Assembly: GCF_021390335.1 (NCBI RefSeq)
Contig: NZ_JAJUXK010000005.1
Location: 455,218 to 519,217 of the forward strand
Length of the DNA: 64,000 nucleotides
Origin: Dyadobacter sp. CY343
Lineage (GTDB): Bacteria; Bacteroidota; Bacteroidia; Cytophagales; Spirosomataceae
Direction: 5' to 3'
Positions 38,401 through 46,688 of the stretch are shown here, in pieces. The position numbers were made by a program, and so were the translations under genes. The notes under the pieces are model-generated. The model worked only from the letters and a program-made list of their open reading frames with translations. It did not search any database and was not told the DNA's origin. Numbering within the stretch: position 1 is the first letter of the stretch; every line of letters begins with the position of its first letter.

Positions 38401-39378
38401 CAGGGAACAGGTATTGGGCTGCCGCTTGCACGCTCGCTGGCGGAGCTGCACAAAGGAAAACTGGAAATGAAGCGCCAGGAGGCTCAGCTGAATACATTCC
38501 TGCTTTCGCTGCCTATTCACCAGGATTATGAAATGGATCTCAAAGGCGAGCATGTGACGGAACAGGCGGATTATGTTAATGACGAGGAGGTAAATGAAGC
38601 TGCGGATCCGGATAGGCCGGTGATACTTTTGGTGGAGGATAATGTTGAGATCCTCAACTACCTGAGCCGGGAGCTGAGCTCGTCGTACCATGTGATGCGC
38701 GCACTCGATGGGCAGCAGGCGATAGAGGTGATGCAGCGGGACAATGTGCAACTGGTGATCAGCGATATTATGATGCCGGTTATGGACGGGATCGAGCTTT
38801 GCCGCCGGGTGAAGCACGACGTGCAGTTCAGCCACATTCCGGTGATTTTGCTGACGGCTAAAAATTCCATCAACTCGAAAATAGAAGGGCTGGAAGTGGG
38901 CGCGGATGCTTACATTGAAAAACCGTTTTCCTTCGAACACCTCGCCGCACAGATCACCAATCTGATCAATAACAGGAATATCATCAAAGAATATTTCGCC
39001 CGCTCCCCGCTGACCCACATCAAAGGAATCGCTTTTTCCACCGCAGATAAAAATTTTCTCGAAAAGCTGAATGCAATCATTTTTCGACGCATTTCGGATA
39101 GTAACCTGGATGTGGACCTGCTTTCTTCCATGATGAACATGAGCCGGCCAACCTTATATCGCAAGATCAAAGGAATCTCAGATATGACGCCCAATGAACT
39201 GATCAACCTTTCACGCCTGAAACGTGCCGCCGAACTGCTGGCCGAGAATAAGTATAAGATCAATGAAGTGGCCGATATGGTAGGATACAGCGTGCCTACC
39301 AACTTTTCACGGGATTTTCAGAAACAGTTCGGAATGAGTCCATCCAGTTATATCTCAAAGCTCAGGGAAGAAGGGTAG
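35410..39378 (+). CDS. Hybrid two-component system sensor/regulator (HTCS) of the utilisation locus
   Basis: 1322 residues, start codon GTG. Order: signal peptide (LLVILCCLFYGLTSLG), two-component propeller repeats (about 27-640; DKKGFIWVASRNGLNRFDG, YGKLWIGTEDAGLNQLDPQT), a Y_Y_Y domain (about 690-755; KLPPGHYVLRVKGANND), a membrane helix (about 770), a histidine kinase with H-box FFTNVAHEIRTPLTLIK (His near 825) and G-box GTGIGLPLARSL, a receiver (VISDIMMPVMDG; Asp near 1119) and an AraC output (about 1215-1315; LNRLKRAAEL-like, MVGYSVPTNFSRDFQKQFG). Such proteins sense oligosaccharides in the periplasm and switch on the adjacent susC/D operon. TATATTTA at 35345-35352 is a near-match -7 element. 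Confidence 0.94.
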   Translation: MKKLLVILCCLFYGLTSLGQDAPYYFKNYTVSDGLSGNATTDIIQDKKGFIWVASRNGLNRFDGNSFKIFRSKEEDSTSLGSNSVFSLYEDGNEKLWIGTHKGVYLYNPISDQFSAFKMIPAGEVRLVRGDRQGGVWIISDNQLYRFDPKKNTVTALPDAANTVSVHISSSGSAWASFSNGVIRRYQPETGRVAKFDLSGRVNEIFSNMRLHSVSDSTLLIGNMKRILLFNYRTDEITDISEQGGQKQDIYIHTFFENGKNEYWLGSESGLFILDLKKKKMKQIVKERYNAYSITDNIINAIFKDREGGIWITTQFGGVNYYSSEFNRFQKYFPQPGNSISGSLIHEITKDQYGKLWIGTEDAGLNQLDPQTGKFKSFLPDGKKGSISYRNLHGLVADGNELWIGTYEHGLDVMDLRTNKVIRHYSTSMPNTFGSNFVVTLYKTRANEILVGTWSGLFKYNRKTDDFTPLTFVNTQVQSIHEDREGTLWVASYGGGIFYFNPKTGKKGRIQYDASKKNGLPDNYINSLYQSKSGDMWFCTEHGLSRYNPVTRKFKNYRIEDGLPDNQVFRILEDSMGNFWISTSRGLAMLDPKTGTFRNYNEANGLPSEQFNYNSAFKNDDGTLFFGTVAGLVSFKPGSFNKNTYVPPVYVTGIQANNQELRIGGKDSPLAESPVYTSSIRLPYDRSSLSFDVAALSYVIPEMNSYQYKMEGLDQQWFTLSGSRKISFSKLPPGHYVLRVKGANNDQVWNSRETRLNIDILPPWWATVWAYLLYGCIVTGIAVVVFRYYHLAMGEKSKREIGAMEIAKEREIYNAKIDFFTNVAHEIRTPLTLIKMPLDKLLSGEQANTETFENLTMIDKNANRLIDLTNQLLDFRKAEANNFSLNFTKTDINELLGDVFATFKLAADQKNITYKIELPRIALQAYVDHEACKKIISNLISNAIKYADSLIRVKLLPFNSDDLLFHIEFSNDGFLVKEEDREKIFEPFFRMESTQKQQGTGIGLPLARSLAELHKGKLEMKRQEAQLNTFLLSLPIHQDYEMDLKGEHVTEQADYVNDEEVNEAADPDRPVILLVEDNVEILNYLSRELSSSYHVMRALDGQQAIEVMQRDNVQLVISDIMMPVMDGIELCRRVKHDVQFSHIPVILLTAKNSINSKIEGLEVGADAYIEKPFSFEHLAAQITNLINNRNIIKEYFARSPLTHIKGIAFSTADKNFLEKLNAIIFRRISDSNLDVDLLSSMMNMSRPTLYRKIKGISDMTPNELINLSRLKRAAELLAENKYKINEVADMVGYSVPTNFSRDFQKQFGMSPSSYISKLREEG

Positions 39379-39549
39379 GGAACCCTGCTTATTTCGGTTT
39401 GCTGCCAGGTAGGTTCAGCAGCATTATATGAGGGTGAGATCTTGCAAGTTCAGGTTGGTATTTAGCGGTTTCGCGAAATATTTTTAGGGTTTGTTGAGTC
39501 AAAAAATGACCTTTGTCTGTACTCATAAAAGCCTCATTATCTTTCTATT

Positions 39550-42500
39550 ATGCATTCAAATCTACTTTATGCGACCAGTGCGAACTCCTTGCTTCCTGCC
39601 CGCTTAATTACATTTACAAGATTGTCGATTTTGTTCTTTTTCATCATTTTTTCCGCCACAACATTTGCCCAGGGAAATACGTGGTATGTTACGGAATCGG
39701 GAGGGTTCCCTCAAGACGATGGTTTCTCCTGGGCAGAAGCCAGCAGCGATCTGCAGGCCATTATTTATAAAAGTGCACCCGGCGACCAGATATGGGTTGC
39801 AGGTGGAACGTACCGGATCTCGCAGTTTGCACCGGGCCTGGAATTAAAAGAAGGTGTAAAAATCTATGGCGGTTTTGCAGGAAATGAGGAAACACTTCAG
39901 CAGCGGGATCTCAGATCGGGTGAAAATCAAAGCGTCATAACCGGTGAGGGTACGCATCAATATACGATTGCTAATGTCAATCCCAATACAACTGGTGGCC
40001 TGACAACAGCCACTGTCCTGGATGGGTTTACCATTACAGGTGGCTCAAATGCCGGCATTATTAATTACAATTCTTCCGCAACCTTTTCAAATCTGTACGT
40101 TGCTGGAAACGGAAGTCAGCAGGGCGGAGGTGTCCTAAATAATAAAAGCGCTTCAATATTCGTGAACGTGACTGTCGCTTCCAATACAGGCGCTGGTATT
40201 GGAAATCTAGAGTCTTCAACGCGCCTTATCAATTGTGCAATTATCAATAATACTTCGCAGTTTGGTGGGATTTTTAGTTCGAAATCTTCCACGGTATTGA
40301 TCAATTGCACAGTGGCAGGCGCCAATCAAGGGGGCGGGATAGCGAATGATTTTGAATCTTCAGCAAAAATTTATAATTGTATCGTTAAAGGAACACAAGG
40401 GGGCACAAACGGCCCGTCCGCGACTTTTGATATTCGAAATAGTATCGTTGATCTTCCGCCGCCTGTATTTCTGGAGATGCCGACACAGCTTAACATTGAT
40501 CCTCTGTTTGTCGATCCTGCAAATGGGGATTACAGGTTGCAGCCTTGCAGCCCGGCGATCAATACTGGCAGCAACACCTATTATGCTGCTGGCCAAACGC
40601 CCGATATATCAGCTATTACAGAGGATATCAATGGCCAGCCCCGTTTTTTTGACAATGGAACGGTAGATAAGGGAGCCTACGAATATCAGAATAGTGTCGA
40701 GGAACGTGTGCCCGGGGTTTGGTTTGTACGTGCAGGTGCGACCGGCACTGGGTCGAGCTGGGCCTGTGCGTCAGGGAATTTGCAAAATGCAATCAATTCT
40801 GCTGCAAGTGGTGAGCAGGTATGGGTGGCCGGTGGCACGTACCTCCCACAACCGAACATGCCTTTCATCATGAAAGAAGGAGTGAAAATTTATGGCGGCT
40901 TTGCCGGAGCAGAAGTAAGGTTAGCTGACCGGAACCTGTCCCTTACTGCCAACAAAAGTACATTAAATAGTACGGGTGACTTTGTAGTAAGCAATTCAAA
41001 GCTGACTTCGGCGGCGGTACTTGACGGCTTCACCATTTCTGGCAGTAGAATTGGTATCGCCAATTCCGAATCCTCTCCGATGCTGGTTAACCTGGTGGTT
41101 ACGGGTAACGGCGCAGTCGGGGTAGGGAATTTGAACTCGTCACCAACCATGATTAACTGCATCATCGCAAAAAACACAGGTAGTAATACGATAGTTGCGG
41201 GTGTTTCCAATTCATCATCTTCCCCGGTGCTTATCAACTGCACGATTGCCGACAATAGAACGGCTACAACGGGCGGCCTTGATCTGGGCGGTGGTATTCT
41301 GAACAATAACAGTTCTTCTCCAAAAATCCGCAATACCATCATTTATGGAAATGATTACGGTATTTTTACTGATGGTACCTCCACCTCAACTGTCGAGTAC
41401 AGCATTGTTCAGCTAAATCCAACCCAGCCTGGGGAAACACCCACCAGGTCTGTCAATCCGCTTTTCAGAGACGCGGGCGCGGGGGATTACCGGCTGCAAG
41501 CATGTAGCCCGAGTGTTAATACGGGTTTCAATTATTTCGAAAGCGGTCAGACTCCCGACCTTACCGGCATCAGTACAGACCTGGCTGGCGAGAGAAGGGT
41601 GCGCGAGCATATTGTCGATATGGGCGCTTACGAATTCAGTGAGGCATTTCGCGGGCTTGCCAGCAACCTTACCGACGTTTCTGAAAACATTACCAGGGAA
41701 ACGGTGCTGACTGCCAGCAATGATGCCTGCCGGTTGGTCGCTTATATATTGCCAAATGGGGCAGCACCAATATCCGAAACGGTTAATGCCAGGGTTTGGG
41801 TAGCTGACAATCAGCCGGCAGAGTTCTTGAAGAGACGCTATCAGATCATGCCTGAAAATAATGCATTGAACGCCACCGCACGAGTGAAGCTATATTTCAG
41901 CCAGCAGGAGTTTACGGATTATAATGAAGTCAATGAGATCAAACTGCCCCTGAATGCCGCAGATGCAGAGAATTTCAAAGCAAACCTGCGCATTGAAAAA
42001 CGATCGGGTATCAGCATGGACGGTTCGGGGCTACCCGGCTCTTACACAGGCAGCATTTCAACGTTCAAGCCTTCACAGGCCAATGGAAGCGTGGAATGGA
42101 ATCCGGTTGGTCAGTACTGGGAAGTAAGTTTTGACGTAACCGGTTTCAGCGGGTTTTTTGTAAAAACAAAAGAAACGGCCCTGCCGCTCAACCTGATCAG
42201 TTTTACGGCAACTAAGGAAAGCGGAAGCAATCTGCTAAAATGGAATACCACCAGTGAGGTTAATACCGACAATTTTGAAATCCAACGCAGCAGTAATGCC
42301 AAAAGCTTTCTGACGATAGCGACTGTGAATGCAAAAGGCAGCGGAGATCACCTGTACAGCTACATCGATCAGGCCAGCGACGACCGCACGACTTATTACA
42401 GACTGAAAATGAACGATCGCGCCGCGAACCGCATGGACGGAGCTTACAGTTACAGCAAGATTATCTCGGTAAATGGCGATGCGGATTTTGCGGCCGTATT

Positions 42501-42708
42501 CCCAAATCCGGCAGGAGTCGAGATTACTTTTCGCGTGAGTAACGCACTGCTCAAAACCAATGCAACGCTGCACGATATTTCAGGGCGGAAATTGCAGACT
42601 ATCCAGATCAGTAACAGCAAACAACAGCTTAATATCAGCTCGCTGGCGAGTGGCATTTACGTATTGAAATTCGCCGACGGAACTGCGAAGACATTTGTTA
42701 AGCAGTAA
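39550..42708 (+). CDS. Secreted parallel beta-helix protein with T9SS sorting domain
   Basis: 1052 residues with an N-terminal signal (LSILFFFIIFSATTFAQG). Two beta-helix units of about 330 residues follow (from about 45 and 390). Each begins with a W(Y/F)V..G...G.SWA pattern and the choice-of-anchor-type AxxGxQ(I/V)WVAGGTY and VKIYGGFAG. Serial rungs follow (SSPMLVNLVVTGNG, SSPVLINCTIADN), and each unit ends RLQxCSPxxNTG. The C-terminus has the NLISFTATKESGSNLLKWNT sandwich and a T9SS domain (VFPNPAGVEITFRVS ... LASGIYVLKFADGT). It is probably exported to the surface; it may bind or cut polysaccharide, but no catalytic site is evident. Confidence 0.88.
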   Translation: MHSNLLYATSANSLLPARLITFTRLSILFFFIIFSATTFAQGNTWYVTESGGFPQDDGFSWAEASSDLQAIIYKSAPGDQIWVAGGTYRISQFAPGLELKEGVKIYGGFAGNEETLQQRDLRSGENQSVITGEGTHQYTIANVNPNTTGGLTTATVLDGFTITGGSNAGIINYNSSATFSNLYVAGNGSQQGGGVLNNKSASIFVNVTVASNTGAGIGNLESSTRLINCAIINNTSQFGGIFSSKSSTVLINCTVAGANQGGGIANDFESSAKIYNCIVKGTQGGTNGPSATFDIRNSIVDLPPPVFLEMPTQLNIDPLFVDPANGDYRLQPCSPAINTGSNTYYAAGQTPDISAITEDINGQPRFFDNGTVDKGAYEYQNSVEERVPGVWFVRAGATGTGSSWACASGNLQNAINSAASGEQVWVAGGTYLPQPNMPFIMKEGVKIYGGFAGAEVRLADRNLSLTANKSTLNSTGDFVVSNSKLTSAAVLDGFTISGSRIGIANSESSPMLVNLVVTGNGAVGVGNLNSSPTMINCIIAKNTGSNTIVAGVSNSSSSPVLINCTIADNRTATTGGLDLGGGILNNNSSSPKIRNTIIYGNDYGIFTDGTSTSTVEYSIVQLNPTQPGETPTRSVNPLFRDAGAGDYRLQACSPSVNTGFNYFESGQTPDLTGISTDLAGERRVREHIVDMGAYEFSEAFRGLASNLTDVSENITRETVLTASNDACRLVAYILPNGAAPISETVNARVWVADNQPAEFLKRRYQIMPENNALNATARVKLYFSQQEFTDYNEVNEIKLPLNAADAENFKANLRIEKRSGISMDGSGLPGSYTGSISTFKPSQANGSVEWNPVGQYWEVSFDVTGFSGFFVKTKETALPLNLISFTATKESGSNLLKWNTTSEVNTDNFEIQRSSNAKSFLTIATVNAKGSGDHLYSYIDQASDDRTTYYRLKMNDRAANRMDGAYSYSKIISVNGDADFAAVFPNPAGVEITFRVSNALLKTNATLHDISGRKLQTIQISNSKQQLNISSLASGIYVLKFADGTAKTFVKQ

Positions 42709-42791
42709 TCCTAAGCCTTTTATCCGCGGAAACTTTGACCGTTGACAACTAAAAATCATTTGGCTGTGTCGATATTGGAAATCGGACACAA

Positions 42792-43256
42792 ATGAAAAAA
42801 AACTGCTTATTGTTGACTCTTCTGGCGCTCAGCTTTGCTTTTATGGGCTGTGATGAATGCTCGGATACTGGCGACGCCGGTGTAACGCCGCCAGTCAGGT
42901 TTTCAATTGTTGATACCAAAGGCAATAACCTCGTGGATACCGCGCAATCTTACTATTCAGTCGACTCCATCAGGCTTTTTGATCTTGAAGCCAAGGAGTC
43001 GATTGTTTTGGATAAGTATTACGTGGAAGCAGCCGGTGGGTACGTCTTCTCAGCAGATTTTCAACGAAATATCCGCGGGAAATCATCGCTAAAACTCCAA
43101 TTGAACAACCTTGATTCTGATACACTGGATGTTTGGTACAGACAAACCGACAACAAATGCTTTATTATTTACGAGTACACCCGTTTTCAGTATAATGGGA
43201 AAGACTTGCAAAAATCGCCGGTGACTTCGTCGGTACTTATTGTTAAAGAGAACTAG
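42792..43256 (+). CDS. Uncharacterised small lipoprotein
   Basis: 154 residues with a lipoprotein signal (CLLLTLLALSFAFMGC) and a short Cys/Asp-rich linker (DECSDTGDAGV). The rest is a mixed beta pattern (FSIVDTKGNNLVDTAQSYYS; LQLNNLDSDTLDVWYRQTDN). It follows the beta-helix gene on the same strand after 83 bases. Similar short lipoproteins of Cytophagales carry no functional annotation that I recognise. Confidence 0.7.
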   Translation: MKKNCLLLTLLALSFAFMGCDECSDTGDAGVTPPVRFSIVDTKGNNLVDTAQSYYSVDSIRLFDLEAKESIVLDKYYVEAAGGYVFSADFQRNIRGKSSLKLQLNNLDSDTLDVWYRQTDNKCFIIYEYTRFQYNGKDLQKSPVTSSVLIVKEN

Positions 43257-43279
43257 CCAGAGTCAGAACCTTAGCCTTC

Positions 43280-43310
43280 ATTCGGCTACAACAACCAGAG
43301 ATTCGGCTAC
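43280..43310 (+). promoter_or_regulatory. 21-base-spaced direct repeat before the NmrA-like/AraC operon
   Basis: ATTCGGCTAC occurs at 43280-43289 and 43301-43310, a period of 21 bases, ending about 52 bases before the ATG at 43363. The AraC-family regulator of the same operon (44275) is the obvious candidate to bind it. Confidence 0.55.
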
Positions 43311-43362
43311 GCTTGCATTTTGGGTCCTTTGCAATTTTGCATAAACCAAAAAGCAAGCAAAA

Positions 43363-44262
43363 ATGAAAATTGTATTAACAGGATCGCTCGGCCATATCAG
43401 CAAGCCACTTGCAGCAAATCTTATTCAAAACGGACACGAAGTGACCGTGATCAGCAGCAACCCCGAAAGAAAAAAGGACATTGAAGCACTTGGAGCCGAG
43501 GCTGCGATCGGCACGTTCGAGGATACCGGTTTTTTGATCGAAACCTTCACCGGCGCGGATGTCGTGTACACAATGGTTTCGGCTAAAAGCTACTTTGATC
43601 ATGACTTCGATCTGCTTGCATATTACGAGCAGCTAGGCCGGAACTACTCGGAGGCGGTGCGGCAATCGGGTGTGAAACGGGTAGTTAACCTGAGCTCGAT
43701 CGGTGCGCATCTGGCCGTCGGAAACGGCATTCTTTCAGGCGCACACCGGGTGGAGCAGCTATTAGATGCATTGCCCGGCGACATTTCAATCACCCACATA
43801 CGGCCGGTCTCCTTCTTTTACAATTTGTATGGATATGTGCCTATGATCCAGTCGACCGGGACTATTTCCGTTAATTATGGTGCAGAAAAAATGATTCCGT
43901 GGGTTTCCCCGCTCGACATTGCAGAAGCCGTGGCCGACGAGATCGAGGCAATTTTTGGCGGCAGAAAAGTGCGTTATGTGGCCAGCGAGGAGCTGACGGG
44001 ACACGAAACAGCCCGGATTTTGGGACAGGCGATTCGAAAACCTGGACTGGAATGGGTGCTTGTTTCGCCGGAAGAGTCGCTCAGCGATCTCCTGGCGGCG
44101 GGAATGAATAAGGAGATCGCTGCCGGCCTTGTGGAAATGTATGGTGCACTTTATACCGGCTTGCTGAGTGAAGATTATATTCAAAACAGGCCCCCCGTCA
44201 TGGGGAAAGTCAAACTGGCAGATTTCGCGAAAGAATTTGCAGCAGCTTTCGACCAGAAATAA
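43363..44262 (+). CDS. NmrA-like NAD(P)-binding oxidoreductase
   Basis: 299 residues of the atypical short-chain dehydrogenase type. The dinucleotide-binding start is MKIVLTGSLGHISKPLAANL, with a variant of the usual GATGxxG loop. VISSNPERKKDIEALGAEAA resembles NmrA/QOR2 proteins, where the Arg/Lys favour NADP. RVVNLSSIGAH lies at the usual serine position and no clear YxxxK is seen. It may be a quinone reductase or a redox sensor. Its stop lies 12 bases before the AraC gene, so they form one operon. Confidence 0.82.
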   Translation: MKIVLTGSLGHISKPLAANLIQNGHEVTVISSNPERKKDIEALGAEAAIGTFEDTGFLIETFTGADVVYTMVSAKSYFDHDFDLLAYYEQLGRNYSEAVRQSGVKRVVNLSSIGAHLAVGNGILSGAHRVEQLLDALPGDISITHIRPVSFFYNLYGYVPMIQSTGTISVNYGAEKMIPWVSPLDIAEAVADEIEAIFGGRKVRYVASEELTGHETARILGQAIRKPGLEWVLVSPEESLSDLLAAGMNKEIAAGLVEMYGALYTGLLSEDYIQNRPPVMGKVKLADFAKEFAAAFDQK

Positions 44263-44274
44263 TTAACTTGGGAT

Positions 44275-45192
44275 ATGACAAACGCGCAGCCGCTCCGGTT
44301 CAAAACCATCAGCGAATTTCATAAATTCCGGGGACAGCCCGCGCCGGAAAATCCGCTTATCAGTGTGATAGATATGTCGAATATGACGTACCTGCCCGCA
44401 AATGAATCCGGCATAGTAAAGGACTTTTATGCGATCGCTTTGAAGCGGAATTTTAATGTGAAGGTGAAATACGGCCAGCAGGATTTTGACTTTAACGAAG
44501 GCGTTATGTTTTTTATGGCTCCCGGACAAGTACTCCGGCTGGAAGTTGATGTGGATACGGAGATACGTCAGACGGGGTGGATGCTGCTTGTCCATCCCGA
44601 CTTTCTCTGGAACACGCCGCTCGCTGGAACCATCAAGCAATACGAATATTTCGGGTACTCAGTCAACGAAGCATTATTTGTCTCCGAAAAAGAAGAGGCG
44701 ACCCTCAATGGGATTATTCAGCATATCCGGCATGAGTACCGCGCAAACATGGATCAGTTCAGCCAGGAACTGATCATTGCCCAGCTCGAACTGCTGCTGA
44801 AATATTCCGAGCGCTTCTACCATCGGCAGTTCCTTACCCGCAAGATCACCAACCACAAAATGCTGGACCGGTTGGAGGAAGTGATCCGGGATTATTTTAA
44901 AAACAAAGATTTAATGCAAAGCGGCTTACCTACCGTGCAGTATGTGGCCGACAGTTTGAACATTACCCCGAATTACCTCAGCAGCATGCTCAAAACGCTT
45001 ACCGGACAAACCACCCAGCAGCATATCCATAATCAACTTATCGAAAGGGCAAAAGAAAGACTATCTGTAACCAGCCTGTCTGTCAGCGAGATCGCCTATG
45101 AACTTGGCTTTGAGCACCCGCAATCGTTCAGTAAGTTGTTCAAGACAAAAACCAACTTCTCACCACTGGAATTCCGGGCTTCATTTAATTGA
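44275..45192 (+). CDS. AraC-family transcriptional regulator
   Basis: 305 residues: an N-terminal cupin-like sensing domain (about 30-170; EGVMFFMAPGQVLRLEVDVD) and a C-terminal AraC helix-turn-helix pair (about 205-305; TVQYVADSLNITPNYLSSML; SVSEIAYELGFEHPQSFSKLF with FKTKTNFSPLEFR). It lies directly after the NmrA-like gene and probably controls that operon through the 43280-43310 repeat. Its 3' end overlaps the converging TIGR03643 gene by 12 bases. Confidence 0.9.
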   Translation: MTNAQPLRFKTISEFHKFRGQPAPENPLISVIDMSNMTYLPANESGIVKDFYAIALKRNFNVKVKYGQQDFDFNEGVMFFMAPGQVLRLEVDVDTEIRQTGWMLLVHPDFLWNTPLAGTIKQYEYFGYSVNEALFVSEKEEATLNGIIQHIRHEYRANMDQFSQELIIAQLELLLKYSERFYHRQFLTRKITNHKMLDRLEEVIRDYFKNKDLMQSGLPTVQYVADSLNITPNYLSSMLKTLTGQTTQQHIHNQLIERAKERLSVTSLSVSEIAYELGFEHPQSFSKLFKTKTNFSPLEFRASFN

Positions 45193-45477
45193 CCGTTTGC
45201 TGATCTTGTTCATGCTAATTGGTCTTTGCATGTTTGATTTGAAGCGAGTATCCTGACCCTCTGTTAATTTCAAATGCTTGGTGGCCCGTCCCTGAACGCG
45301 CTTGCGCCACATTCTGAAACTGGTAGGCTTCATTTCAGTCCGCATAATCAGGATCACCTGCTGTTCGCTTAGCGAAAACTGCGCTTTAATTGCTTCAAAG
45401 GGCGTCCTGTCTTCCCAGGCCATTTCAACTATACGGTCAATCTCTTCGGGACTTGGCGCCTTATCTTTTTCCTGCAT
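45181..45477 (-). CDS. TIGR03643/DUF2805 family protein
   Basis: 98 residues with the typical family start (PEEIDRIVEMAWEDRTPFEA; IKAQFSLSEQQVILIMR; SSFRMWRKRV-like FRMWRKRVQGRATKH). The helical N-terminal part resembles a helix-turn-helix. The family is common in Bacteroidota and cyanobacteria and has no known function. The tail after the conserved ~70 residues is basic and overlaps the end of the AraC gene on the other strand. Confidence 0.85.
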   Translation of the reverse strand: MQEKDKAPSPEEIDRIVEMAWEDRTPFEAIKAQFSLSEQQVILIMRTEMKPTSFRMWRKRVQGRATKHLKLTEGQDTRFKSNMQRPISMNKISKRSIK

Positions 45478-45665
45478 ATCAGTTCTTATCGTTTGCTGAA
45501 TATCTTCACTGGTAGCAATTTGTACTTTCCACCACCGCGATAAACAAGTACCAATATGTATGCCACTGTTCTGCTTTGCTTTCAGTATTTAATAACTTAA
45601 CAATTTGGAAACTGAAATGAATAAGACAATTCATAGATTGAGATGGTATTAAACTATTACAGACC

Positions 45666-46592
45666 ATGAATGACATACGCTTAACAGGGAGCGGCGCAAC
45701 ACAAGTCCAGGTGGTTCCCGCGTTTGAGGCTGCACATCCAATTAATTATTATGACGGATACACTGGCTATTCTTCCAGCTTTTTGGATTTTGAAGTGCCG
45801 CTGCCTGCCTTGACTGATGAGCAGCGGAGGAATGCAGCCAAAAACAGCTTCGCCCCAGCAGGTCAGGATCCCTCGGTGTTGCCTTACACAAATTTTAGTG
45901 TTGTCATGAACAGCCGTCGGTCACTAGCTTACTACACAGCTGTGAATATAGATGGAGCGCATTCAGTCAGGCTCCCCAGAGATGGAGATAACTGGTACCT
46001 GGATGCCCGTATTGCCGAATCTGAACAAATAGGAGAGGAACTCTATAAACGAAATGCATTGGACCGGGGGCACCTTGTGAGACGATTGGACCCGGTTTGG
46101 GGTGTCAACGCAAGCAGGGCAAATGAAGATACTTTTCATTTTACCAACTGCTCGCCACAGCACGAACGTTTCAATCAGAATAGCGAGACCTGGTTAGGGA
46201 TAGAGGATTTTATCTTAAATTTTGCAGATCAAAGCAATAGGAAGCTAACAGTTTTTACGGGGCCAGTTCTGGACAGCGACGATCCTTTATATAAAGGCGT
46301 CAGGCTTCCCCTGGCATTTTGGAAAATTGTGGTTTTCATTAGAAGAACTGGCGAGCCCGGAGCGGCGGCATTCGTTCTGGACCAGGCAAAATTAATCGGG
46401 ACACTTCCTGGTTTAGGGGCAAGATTTGAGCCAGGGCCCTATCGCATTACACTGGATGAGCTGGTTGAATTGACAGGCCTGGACTTCGCTTACCTGAAAC
46501 CTTTCGAAAGTCCACTGACCGACAATCAACTGAAAACCAGCAGTATCAGCAGGATTCTGTTGGAGGCGGACTACTCGAATATAGCCTTGTAA
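45666..46592 (+). CDS. DNA/RNA non-specific endonuclease (NUC1/Serratia-nuclease fold)
   Basis: 308 residues of the beta-beta-alpha-metal endonuclease family. The DRGH motif in ALDRGHLVRRLDPVWG supplies the catalytic His and is preceded by the usual LDARI / LYKRN region. The Asn and Glu that hold the metal lie in TFHFTNCSPQHERFNQ and WLGIEDFI. No signal peptide is seen, unlike most secreted relatives, and no neighbouring inhibitor gene is recognised. It may be exported by another route or act inside the cell. Confidence 0.87.
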   Translation: MNDIRLTGSGATQVQVVPAFEAAHPINYYDGYTGYSSSFLDFEVPLPALTDEQRRNAAKNSFAPAGQDPSVLPYTNFSVVMNSRRSLAYYTAVNIDGAHSVRLPRDGDNWYLDARIAESEQIGEELYKRNALDRGHLVRRLDPVWGVNASRANEDTFHFTNCSPQHERFNQNSETWLGIEDFILNFADQSNRKLTVFTGPVLDSDDPLYKGVRLPLAFWKIVVFIRRTGEPGAAAFVLDQAKLIGTLPGLGARFEPGPYRITLDELVELTGLDFAYLKPFESPLTDNQLKTSSISRILLEADYSNIAL

Positions 46593-46688
46593 TATCGACG
46601 AAGTAGTAAATAAAAGTCCAATGCAGCTATCAGCAAAAGTTAGATATGTACTTATCCACGAGAGTGTAAACCAAAACGGGACTGCGTC

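Noticed and set aside
38299..39018. 239-codon minus-strand frame
   Set aside because: It lies antisense to the kinase, receiver and AraC parts of the hybrid regulator, whose motifs are unmistakable.
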